DNA of 64,000 bases from NCBI GenBank assembly GCA_037355855.1, contig CM074758.1:1709001-1773000 (forward strand), written 5' to 3'. This stretch comes from Pseudo-nitzschia pungens. Lineage: Eukaryota; Bacillariophyta; Bacillariophyceae; Bacillariales; Bacillariaceae. A program made the position numbers and the translations under genes. The notes below the pieces were generated by a model. It was not told the DNA's origin, did not search any database, and saw nothing but the letters and a program-made list of their open reading frames with translations. Positions 58,801 through 64,000 of the stretch are shown here, one piece after another; position 1 is the first letter of the stretch, and every line of letters starts with the position of its first letter.

Positions 58801-60512
58801 CGATCTCTGTTGCGAGTTATTAAAACTACGTCGTTCCATGATCTTGAGTTTGGTCTTGTGGTTATGCAGCCAAACGCGTATTTCCACCATTCCCTTGGAT
58901 TCACCAGAGGTGATTGTGTGGGTCGCTGACGTAACATTGTATCGAAACGTCGTTGGGATAGCATGGCAGATTTCAATTTCGTATATTGGACATATTGATG
59001 CGGTCTAAGTTTGAAATTCCAATCGAGTGGCAAAACTTCGAACTGGCATGAGATCGGGCCTGGTTCCGTACGATTACTTGTTCTCTGTCGGGCTTGACCA
59101 GAAACGCCTTCGAATACATATTGATGAGATCTCTCTTCCCGAGATTGGCTACTTCTAGTGTCGACGTTTTGATACCTTCTATCTTGACCAATCAATGATT
59201 CTCGGACTTTTTCGCCTGGCTCCTGCTGCGACACAAGCGATTCCATGGCTGTTGCGATCATCGAGTGAAACTTTTCAGAGGAAAGCCGGTGCCCTGGTGC
59301 TTTGACAAGTTCGCACTCTGAGATAAGAAAGGGCGTGTCGTCATCCCAATACATGCTGAATTTGTTCCAGGCGTGGACCTTATTTTGCCTTGCGTCGTAT
59401 GGATTTGGTCCCAAGTGATCGTTATCTGTCGTTTGTTTTGTCTTCTCGTGACAGCCCATTTCCCACTGTTCATTAGCCGTTCTTATGACAAAGGAATCCA
59501 ACACAATTCCAAAGGCAAATGCTCTTTGATCATATTCGTACTTTCGCTTTCGCTTGTAGTTTTTATTCCGATGATCTGGATGACAAAAATCCAAACCTCC
59601 TTCGAATACTTCGCAACGAAAATGAAGGTCATTGACACTCAATTCCAAATTGCGCATCATCTTCTCTCGTAACCTCACTTTCCAATCACGAGCAAGCTGC
59701 GGTAATTCTCCTGGCATCCCATCAGCGGAATCTGCATTGCTCAAGAAACTGCTATTCAAATCTTTAGACGCTTTTTCTTCGTGATCCTGTCCTGCATCCT
59801 GTTTATACTGCAGAGCAGTGCTCTTCGTCGGATCCTCGTCGTCGCTGCTTTCAAGACCTATCTCATCCAAAAAACTCCTTCCCATCAAGTCTTCAGAATG
59901 AAAACTCGATTCTGACGTATCTGCCAATGGGTTGTATGGATGGGATGATGACGCGCTGCCAGATTCGCTGGTCACACTGGTATTTAAGGCATTGCCACTT
60001 GGTCTCGACTGTTTCCGTGATTTTTTCTTTTGCTCCCGTTCCACATTTCTGACAGCACGAAGAATGCGTTGAGATATTGGTCCTTCTCCAGGAATGCGTC
60101 CTTGCAAATAGTTTTTTTCGAATTGCATCAATTTTGTTCTTTTTGACCTCGTCCGTAACGTGCATCGTGGGTCCAATACATTACCAGCGCCAAATGATAA
60201 GTGGGCAGTGGCCGGCAAAAGAGGCAAACATAGCAAATGAACCCCATTTAATTCAATTTTCGTTTTTTCTTTCTCGATATTCCTTAGAGGAATACTGATG
60301 TCCATAGATTTGGCCCAACAACTGAGAATTCCAAAACCGGACAATCCCATCTTCTGAAACACATGGCCACCCAACACATCACCGTCTAGGTGAACATTTT
60401 CGAGTTTGATTTTGCCACGCAATGCGGCAATCTTTATTTTATCTTTATCGATGTTCAAGACATATTCTCCAATTACTTCCTCTACAGTTTGAACGAGAGC
60501 TTGCTTTGCCAT
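49830..60512 (-). CDS. VPS13: VPS13-family bridge-like lipid transfer protein
   Basis: A single uninterrupted exon of 3560 residues. The N-terminus (VEEVIGEYVLNIDKDKIKIA, then GKIKLENVHLDGDVL) is the chorein domain that caps the lipid groove. Repeated beta-rich segments fill the middle; around residues 1850-2500 lies the VAB/SHR-BD region (for example HVTIHNSTSTPLFFFVYSPS and YRWSAWQRIVNR). Near residue 3000 is the C-terminal conserved block: ILGSLAILGAPADFISNVGT, GVRDFFYEPIQGAVHGPRQF, GLEAGTQSLARG, which is the ATG2-C/VPS13 C-terminal helix region. A PH-like domain (EQCLWAIDRSSREAWCVSWE) follows. Known role: bulk lipid flow at contacts between ER and mitochondria, endosomes or lipid droplets. 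The lack of introns over 10.7 kb is notable beside its intron-bearing neighbours. The ATG at 60512 begins the canonical chorein start. Confidence 0.95.
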   Translation of the reverse strand: MAKQALVQTVEEVIGEYVLNIDKDKIKIAALRGKIKLENVHLDGDVLGGHVFQKMGLSGFGILSCWAKSMDISIPLRNIEKEKTKIELNGVHLLCLPLLPATAHLSFGAGNVLDPRCTLRTRSKRTKLMQFEKNYLQGRIPGEGPISQRILRAVRNVEREQKKKSRKQSRPSGNALNTSVTSESGSASSSHPYNPLADTSESSFHSEDLMGRSFLDEIGLESSDDEDPTKSTALQYKQDAGQDHEEKASKDLNSSFLSNADSADGMPGELPQLARDWKVRLREKMMRNLELSVNDLHFRCEVFEGGLDFCHPDHRNKNYKRKRKYEYDQRAFAFGIVLDSFVIRTANEQWEMGCHEKTKQTTDNDHLGPNPYDARQNKVHAWNKFSMYWDDDTPFLISECELVKAPGHRLSSEKFHSMIATAMESLVSQQEPGEKVRESLIGQDRRYQNVDTRSSQSREERSHQYVFEGVSGQARQRTSNRTEPGPISCQFEVLPLDWNFKLRPHQYVQYTKLKSAMLSQRRFDTMLRQRPTQSPLVNPREWWKYAFGCITTRPNSRSWNDVVLITRNRDRYIELVTKKLAKGTEGAGFHRGLSEPESSELLELEDLLPIEALMSFHLLALREYVEDTINADGGKGSKKKARKEKRFSDRSSPSRGRILSRGSLTRIFNRSRSKSQSRSMSEMEFVPIIEPHPTSKSSSQSRLPQPPIEKPRGPLTLLEAMTLRLGKKLWFIHFKIYHIAFSVTLLSASNQEIVRLKSETIGAIKFFGRGKMDYFFDVTRFQATNCQTKSDENNTILSINPVYVPESPKTSPRGDDDDFSDLSEYLALTPSFPADNIRQATAFMDLPPPGIVCRLASARERGSTKLSFSAHPATLMWTRQCFDAVAEFFGAPSTKMQTELTSHLKHAATPLARKAQLAFLSQSTMLIHLNIAAPKIWIPLSEGTDGALFLDAGNLRFSYDKKNSQSDVSWSLEARDIQVNFSRWQLAELRNRMSNPFSYVCVESPNKGMNSIIRPFQIDAAGGMQERELATEVASGESLKYNGSVRFLDIAITTIALNLVDAEVLARAIGKWYSQGLLSARGRVSSKGKSHYKDQKAFLSTYEIHERAARNFKSRNSTPQCLSLTVEKIEMALEGHSKMNFTDDKSIESHDTTLFGQFASPTRTYVVEVFKLCWDRTKNHDIITNKLQAADASIVQLKAPSEYIPMMDRHDACESQYSILERGVSAANECPVLSVNVLHDGTILLDDVEIDVEPVILRVTPTTLKDCTKGIRKIAELVQLITRAMERKVHEEGRKARQLDINKVDTTRPPSPAISVASTSEVGEFQISTQKSNGSDANKKRPSDSSLIVKVTVKDGCILAGRPTFSSPANKSARKIRQTYSFAVVQVISNALVMFQSIENADASGSKTLHVSLDNLCGSVDTEFEKMSPAQSSPMIGPSEAEFRLVNATENMGCPVSNDISIDCEQLRSSLTPNDLSILISIVEIMRQRLKGIQGFAKEPEDKRTGKEKKRPLSSILKYQKKGTGIATNIRVELQNFSFVVLRTFQSKYGAPEFLSFNLNQLKCRLNGCVSALSGECVTDISVDFYNSEVSEWEYAVEPFPLKLSVDQMPNEMILDVSTDDEIQLNLTGIFLRDFSELDIESLKKPRSKETSYALTPSVLSTVGLRRATESHSLEVRNFTGLDIEINVASSPKERNNRKSVKFDSIGPGLIKDKCHATFDSIIDALDPSQSLETAKLYLKIPPSSTSTIGERDTIVDLPVTSLSGESVTIHILKPDSLLQNDLQNDLDSKVNADTEEHDDQSQLTFNSTSPSYAYYHAEPVVEYCMQNQRLRSSTVDVYSLDKGRDLLSSSFWSPEEDYNMESVGFTQGIHGLEGAHDGAEDENENQAQNFPPNSPTRRMKECKPLKSNWLRPYLKNDSPEWTDMTCILPLARERVMLPDNNWMWVNDWTVDVSGEFEESSDADGYEYSADFETFTRVRRFYIRGDSCRRRRWTRTRIVKPPPLNDPLRPLKIVWKTFFDEMGNYKIDVKSHVTIHNSTSTPLFFFVYSPSWNEEKLIGSAEPNQELPVPILFASGIYLRLAKKRSNRSSSSLQDFDASDRNLMLPTSYNSNNLIRTSIALNDVSETHLHFLLNVRSKKGIVNIYVEPVLKIINLLPCQLECQLGEVLRPSERRQVDNRPVISRGKKFRIANVETMQVASGVEGKCTALNPGSKPHISLRVPGYRWSAWQRIVNRKANSLTWRPSEAEEEIHLYNDRGDAEDYVEEFKTTVHFDRLGKSGDSLVLIISIEAGHSPTLRVYSQYWVLDKTGFGCRFCESFSDLMGTAADTEYSRRSYLPNDNVGHPSMKKDLQIQGHQWSVGMNGMSLYFSRKEKIAMSIEAFPKDGVHSKGEKKVKSKWTSPMDVSNVLPKTVFSVDEVGGPRRFELAISVTVCPGIFARTKLITFLPRYQIVNLLKRELVVAQDGCLKSVMLIPSQSSVPFHWERQSLPPKARLGTPTMEEKDTGDYDECWTNGCIQLDKIGITSIRIPTVGILPTKPMIVQVEVRLAMKEQNSAVVIVIWSANENSDPLYLLRNRTPYTILCRQPLQEEQNDDSVNGIATCGTEPKTLRNSKRHNRFECGGEIAPIVRSFLGLDRLEEFVWVLRSGEVACWGFDDPEKPRILEWSCMDDESEAFDESSEKVLVEIDNMGSSSSMRLGKQQVVCQIKAEHSTKVAEFSSFELAGLKQRNIDKLAKKKKEASSSSSLYDDIEDAALSIRFDIPSVSISVIDNATSGRHGREILLAQFDKIFASFSQSREGYHEIEFRLQTLQVDNHVPSSIHPVLIFCPKHDHREPFLHLSAVRRLEEHSNTYVFRYAAFRMLEVSISLDRRTAENVARFFEPVLKSKIDTAEEAPDFVSSLTIGMMKYSQSDRFTPTDVESMIYPANSGRFYFEQLHLHPVRIALTFSQEWMEFNDGNEVSLLFQFLRGMASIADAPLTFTSFVVAHVFESPQALLRVIGVHYSSQLTKQIFSILGSLAILGAPADFISNVGTGVRDFFYEPIQGAVHGPRQFIEGLEAGTQSLARGVFVGGLSLAANVAEIVNHNLALASADDDFIGERKAHQRMLTDAMSRGATNRKFKDSMYLAAASVSRGVKSGAMGIVEQPTRYASKYGPVGLVKGVGKAVVGAIIKPVVGVGDAAALLMNHVSDATSKKQIQPKIPKRLRRALPSRSGKKPNCVILRPYDDQAAKAQKIVTGGESYDDVYIGHVYIPSHLIIASEQCLWAIDRSSREAWCVSWEEISHFGRVDDGVRVVVFSQNGLKPFIFQVVEEREVAEFQALLTMESDKMGNAASNLAELKGYSVPSNEDFEVSMSNIPGIKFPQKRYIFGKCNNERKKLASTIKDEIDLIESCFGRVKRMGSDMPNFFKNLDEEAWTLVSCWGQVFSGLSSRRCIAASIINGTGEDIQIKSAILLEGGSPCYTIPTKEFDSDHGVLHAGGIIIFFGWSQQPSLLQPGNVFMHIETNAFTAELAHKKSRDGHAAACAGYELGFLEKSYDDHGWWAKYWLLIRKAASNEQS

Positions 60513-60861
60513 TTTATTTCTCTCGGGAATGGTATTTACTGAGTCGAAACGGGGGAAGAACGGTAACTCGAGTGTATCGATTGGATTCTCTGCCAGAGTT
60601 CAGGTAGGTTGCAAAGATTTCAACCGATCGGCGGTACAAAGCGAGAAGCTTAAGAGAGGTGGATATCAAGTCTTTCAAGTCGAGTCGACGAGTTGTTCAT
60701 CGTCAAATAATAATAATATTGTCCATAGGAATACTCGTACCGTACACGTTGGGAGTGAAGATATTGAATTAAAAAAAAACAAAAAAAACAATAGAAGTCG
60801 TTGCTTCTTTTCGCAGCCCGTGTGCTGATCTTGTTGTTGTTGATCATTGGATTGTTGATGT
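60513..60861. other. VPS13 upstream region
   Basis: 349 bp between the VPS13 start and the left end of the transposon. It has an A-rich run at 60771-60791. The insertion of the element shortens or displaces the VPS13 promoter. Confidence 0.4.
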
Positions 60862-61068
60862 TACTACGAGTCCGATAACAATTGAGACTGGTCGATTATG
60901 AGCCAAAAATTAACCGAATATTTATTCCCGAATCAAAACCGAACGGAGAACATACCAAAAATAAAAATTATTCTGTAATAGAGAAATTCCTCTAACCCTT
61001 CATAGTGTGCTGTTTTGTTAGTGGAAATCCCTTGTTCGAGTGCCTTACTAAACTCTCTATAAAAATCA
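60862..61068. repeat. Left terminal inverted repeat
   Basis: Begins TACTACGAGTCC and runs to about AAACTCT near 61061; pairs with 62262-62467. Confidence 0.85.
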
Positions 61069-61132
61069 CATTTTTTGACACCACAGTTCTTCGCATCAAA
61101 TAACGAGAATACAAGACGAGAACACGTTGACC

Positions 61133-61970
61133 ATGGTGGTGGATCCGGCAGATACCAGAGCCAAAGCCCGTAGCAAACTGCAACTTAGCAGGGAGTTAGG
61201 GCAACAGAGGCAGGAGGGGCCTCACCCTAAAAGAGGAGGAGCTCAGGGATATCCAGTATGGCGTCGACGAGAGATACTGGAGGATCACGAAGCAGGCTTA
61301 CCTGTACCTGGCGAGAGCAACACTCTTCCGGTGGAAGAAACAACTTCAACCCCGACGGATGACTGGCAACAAAGACAAGACAGAGCTGGTAGGTGCAGAT
61401 TTGACGCTCCTTATGCTCTGTCTCGTTATTTGGCCACAGGCAACGCTTGACCAGATGGCAATGTTTATTTACAACGAGGGGGGAGGGATCTACAGCAAGC
61501 AGCTCCTCTCGCACCGATTACAAGAGATGAATGTCACACAAAAGAAAGGCAGCATCGAATCTTACCGGGCTTACACTCCCACCAACAAGAGGAAGGAATG
61601 GTTGTTCTGGAACAGACCATTGCCATCTGGCGTTGCTGGCATCCCCAGAAAGAGACTTATCGATATCGATGAGTTTGCCATGGAAACACGAAGACTGAAT
61701 CGCACCAGGGCTTGGACAGTTAGATTTCGGAGAGTTCGGAGTATCGGCAACTACGCGAAAGGGCAGAAACTTACAGTGATTATCGCTGTGGAGGCTGGAG
61801 ATCCCACTGTACCGGCGTTCCCGGCGTTCCTTGACAGTGAGCTTGCGAGGGGCAGGTTTGGAGGCAGATTTCTTGCTGAGAGCCAAAGGGGCCTTTTTGA
61901 TGAAGATAGACATGGTTTCAGAGCTAATTTGGAGGAGATTTTAGTGCAGTTGCAGAGGATTCCAAGGTAA
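61133..61970 (+). pseudogene. Broken IS630/Tc1/mariner-like transposase
   Basis: A start MVVDPADTRAKARSK in one frame continues in the +1 frame from about 61200: LTLKEEELRDIQYGVDERYW and RATLFRWKKQL (helix-turn-helix region), then LDQMAMFIYN, and IDIDEFAMETRRLNRTRAW followed by GQKLTVIIAVEAGDP, which resembles the first catalytic Asp block of DDE transposases of this group in algae. The frame change fits one extra G in a GGG run. The frame ends at 61970, before any second-Asp (DFNPIE-like) block, and none is seen up to the right repeat. The element is therefore probably non-autonomous. A GTAAGT at the end of the frame could be an intron donor. Confidence 0.65.
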
Positions 61971-62261
61971 GTACTTTCAATCGATAGACTGAATACTGTG
62001 GTGGATTGTCGAGTCTCCGGAACAAGAGGATTGTCGTGTCATCGATCGATTGATTGATCGATTTCCCCTCACTGCTGAATTCCTCTCTGCTTCTCAGCTC
62101 CGCTCTCTCTCTCTCCACCAATGACGCAAGATCAACACCCCCCATCCAAGACAGTGGCAATAGTCAGCAAGTGTGATACCATCTTGCTCTCGATTGTTGT
62201 TGTGGATAGAGCCACATTTTGGAAGGCCGATGCACGGAAAAAGAACTTTTGCGAACACCAA

Positions 62262-62467
62262 AAATAGACGATTTTAAAGAGTTTAGTAAGGCACTCGAAC
62301 AAGGGATTTCCACTAACAAAACAGCACACTATGAAGGGTTAGAGGAATTTGTCTATTACAGAATAATTTTTATTTTTGGTATGTTCTCCGTTCGGTTTTG
62401 ATTCGGGCATATTCGGTTAATTTTTGGCTCATAATCGACCAGTCTCAATTGTTATGGACTCGTAGTA
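62262..62467. repeat. Right terminal inverted repeat
   Basis: Inverse copy of the left arm, ending GGACTCGTAGTA. Small length differences from the left arm are visible (for example ATATTTATTCCCG against ATATGCCCG). Confidence 0.85.
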
Positions 62468-62968
62468 CAGTGAGCCAAAGGGGGAAAAAATGAAGCCGTT
62501 ACGAGTAAGAGTAGTTATGTCAAAATAATAATAATACAAAATACATACTCTTACTTATGAGGATACGGATTCCTAGTATTTTTACTATCTATGATCCAAG
62601 TGTTCCGAGTGCCGACTAACATTTCAAGTCACGCTTCGAGTTCACGAACAAGATTTCGCATTTCATACCGACCATCAACCATTATTCTTTGTTCGTTCTA
62701 CCGGTACGTATTATTTTTTCAGAAGAAATACAGTTCAGTGAGTGGAGACTAGAGACGCAACTGGTACTCGTACGAGTATCTGGATGAGTAGGACTAAACA
62801 CTTACCTTCTGATGGACAATACAGAGTGACCGTTTCCGCTGCATGTTGTATCGAATCGATCCGATCGTTGCCTTCACGCCAATTTAGTGGGTTTGGGACG
62901 AAACAGACAACGAAGGATTCACTCTGTCAACTCGAAAGGAAATACTTGCTCTATCACTAGTGCGGACG
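62468..62968. other. Region between transposon and AlkB-like gene
   Basis: 501 bp, AT-rich, with CCGGTACG and TACTCGTACGAG words. It is presumably the promoter of the downstream gene. No gene is called. Confidence 0.4.
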
Positions 62969-64000
62969 ATGACGGAGATAAATCGGATTGGAAACGAAAG
63001 TAGGCAAAATGGTAGCACCTCCTCCAGCTCGTTTTCTGACATTATATGGCAGTCCGATGTGACCAGTAAGGCACTCCCAATTACTGTGAATAACCCCACG
63101 GTGGCTTTGCCAAGAGAGGGTCTTGAGATAATCCCAGATTTCCTCTCTGAGAAGGAATCGCAAGATATCTTGCAGGATGTATACTCTAAAAGAGGAGACG
63201 ATTTCTTATGGGAGGGATTCGATTTGCGACGTAGAGTTCTAAGGTTTTCTCTTGTGGACGATGACGAGAAAAAAGATGATGGCAACAAAAATAGCGGTCT
63301 CCCACCAACCCTACGATCATTGGTGGACCGAATTCGACAAGCTGCTGATCGGTTCGGTGAAAATCCCATCAGAGAAGTGACTATTGAAGAGTATCCCGAA
63401 AATCAAGTGTCCCAGCACTTGAATATTGCCAAATCCATAGCAACTACTTTTGAAACGCCTTCGGTATGTTCTGCCTGCTGTTCGGGGACTCATACCGACG
63501 ATTTGACATCATCACAAGTAGGTTGTGACTGTTATATGGCCTGTCTGCCGTTGACGGTACCTTTAATTGAATACGTTAACCGACCCAAACGACGAGAAGT
63601 AAATTGCTTCGAGTTACGCTCTCCCCCCGAGAATCACAATACTTGTTGGGTCATCCCTAAATCTGCTCTGGTTGTGAAGAAAAAAGATTTTCTTTTTCAT
63701 TGGCGAAGCCGTATTGTAAAAACGGCATCAATGGAAGATGGGAACATTAAGATCACTCCTGATCAGAAGCAAGAGGCTTGTAATCGGATTGTGATGCTCA
63801 AATTCTACGGCTTAACGAACCAATTGGCGAAGTCAGCTGTCCCGAGTAATCCAAATTTTGGATATGTACCCACACAGGAAGATGAAGAAGAAATGGTGCG
63901 TCGGAGATCTTCAGCCATGCCAAAGCTGGAAGATCTTCTCACAATCATCGTAACAACATCACCTGTCAAATCGAATCCTTCCACGGAGCTCCTAGAGAAA
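62969..64000 (+). CDS. AlkB-like 2OG/Fe(II) dioxygenase-fold protein, 5' part
   Basis: Open from the ATG at 62969 to the window end (344 codons, no stop), so the 3' part is missing. LEIIPDFLSEKESQDILQDV, then DLRRRVLRFSL, LPPTLRSLVDRIRQAA and REVTIEEYPENQ follow the order of AlkB-homologue domains, closest in layout to ALKBH8. Where the family has His-x-Asp after this block, the sequence reads QHLNIAK (His-Leu-Asn), and the later His/Arg block reads FLFHWRSRIVKTAS with no clear Arg pair near IVMLKFYGL. A Cys-rich insert (CSACCSGTHTDD...GCDCYMAC) separates the halves. If this is AlkB, the iron site is altered and the protein may be inactive or bind differently. ALKBH8 carries a tRNA methyltransferase domain downstream, which here would be outside the window. 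Confidence 0.55.
   Translation, partial: MTEINRIGNESRQNGSTSSSSFSDIIWQSDVTSKALPITVNNPTVALPREGLEIIPDFLSEKESQDILQDVYSKRGDDFLWEGFDLRRRVLRFSLVDDDEKKDDGNKNSGLPPTLRSLVDRIRQAADRFGENPIREVTIEEYPENQVSQHLNIAKSIATTFETPSVCSACCSGTHTDDLTSSQVGCDCYMACLPLTVPLIEYVNRPKRREVNCFELRSPPENHNTCWVIPKSALVVKKKDFLFHWRSRIVKTASMEDGNIKITPDQKQEACNRIVMLKFYGLTNQLAKSAVPSNPNFGYVPTQEDEEEMVRRRSSAMPKLEDLLTIIVTTSPVKSNPSTELLEK

Larger units (their letters stand above)
60862..62467. mobile_element. DNA transposon with about 205-bp terminal inverted repeats
   Basis: The left arm (60862 to about 61068) and the right arm (about 62262-62467) are nearly identical inverted copies beginning TACTACGAGTCC. They differ by a handful of substitutions and small gaps, so the insertion is young. 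If the element proper begins at CTACGAG, it is flanked by TA on both sides, as for Tc1/mariner-type target duplications. Inside is a broken transposase reading frame. Confidence 0.85.

Noticed and set aside
1..64000. CRISPR arrays, rRNA or tRNA genes
   Set aside because: I looked for spaced direct repeats, and for rRNA- and tRNA-like T-loop words, by eye and saw none that hold up. A tRNA or snRNA scan could still find one I missed.

Overview
This window is nuclear DNA from a photosynthetic stramenopile, most likely a diatom and possibly a raphid pennate. The evidence is: a light-harvesting lineage trait in the form of an LCIB-type carbonic anhydrase-like protein with a secretory-type signal followed by an Ala-Phe (ASAFAP-like) plastid entry motif; short GT-AG introns (about 55-200 nt); compact gene spacing with many tail-to-tail pairs; an EF-hand-bearing single-domain voltage-gated channel with a non-animal pore; and families typical of stramenopiles. 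The species cannot be fixed from sequence alone.

Layout. 1-1537: 3' part of UPF2 (nonsense-mediated decay) on +. 2045-3756 (-): voltage-gated cation channel in four exons. 4949-5605 (+): RanBP2-type zinc finger protein with a glycine-zipper membrane segment. 6473-7331 (-): small unknown protein with two SUMO-interaction-like motifs. 8382-15231 (+): REV3, catalytic subunit of DNA polymerase zeta, three exons. 15831-17033 (-): TALE homeodomain factor. 18963-22126 and 23112-25094 (+): two tandem QSOX-like sulfhydryl oxidases, the first carrying a large acidic minisatellite insert. 25572-27332 (-): three-repeat MYB. 28173-30858 (+): unknown seven-span membrane protein. 30946-32262 (-): MO25/CAB39. 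34050-34817 (-): acidic protein ending in a CaaX box. 34818-38278: repeat-rich gene-poor stretch with a hairpin element. 38279-40944 (+): phospholipid:diacylglycerol acyltransferase (PDAT). 41150-43040 (-): CWC27-type spliceosomal cyclophilin. 44161-46569 (+): GPR107/108 (Lu7TM) membrane protein. 47264-48614 (-): LCIB-like plastid protein. 49830-60512 (-): a 3560-residue intronless VPS13 lipid-transfer protein. 60862-62467: a transposon with about 205-bp inverted repeats and a broken IS630/Tc1/mariner-like transposase. 62969-64000 (+): 5' part of an AlkB-like gene running off the window.

There is no operon logic here; genes are independent housekeeping, secretory-pathway, lipid and RNA-processing functions. 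The one local functional cluster is the QSOX pair, which looks like an old tandem duplication. Several genes seemed at first to carry +1 frameshifts (REV3, QSOX2, CWC27, PDAT, the 6.5-kb gene). Working through splice sites, REV3, CWC27, QSOX2 and the 6.5-kb gene can all be put back in frame by GT-AG introns, although the REV3 and QSOX2 donors are weak; only the PDAT N-terminal junction remains unresolved. The most notable biology is the channel's altered selectivity filter (Thr-Gly-Gln-Gly-Gly in place of Gly-Tyr-Gly), the acidic repeat-bearing QSOX, the CaaX protein, an AlkB-like protein with an altered iron motif, and the young inverted-repeat transposon.
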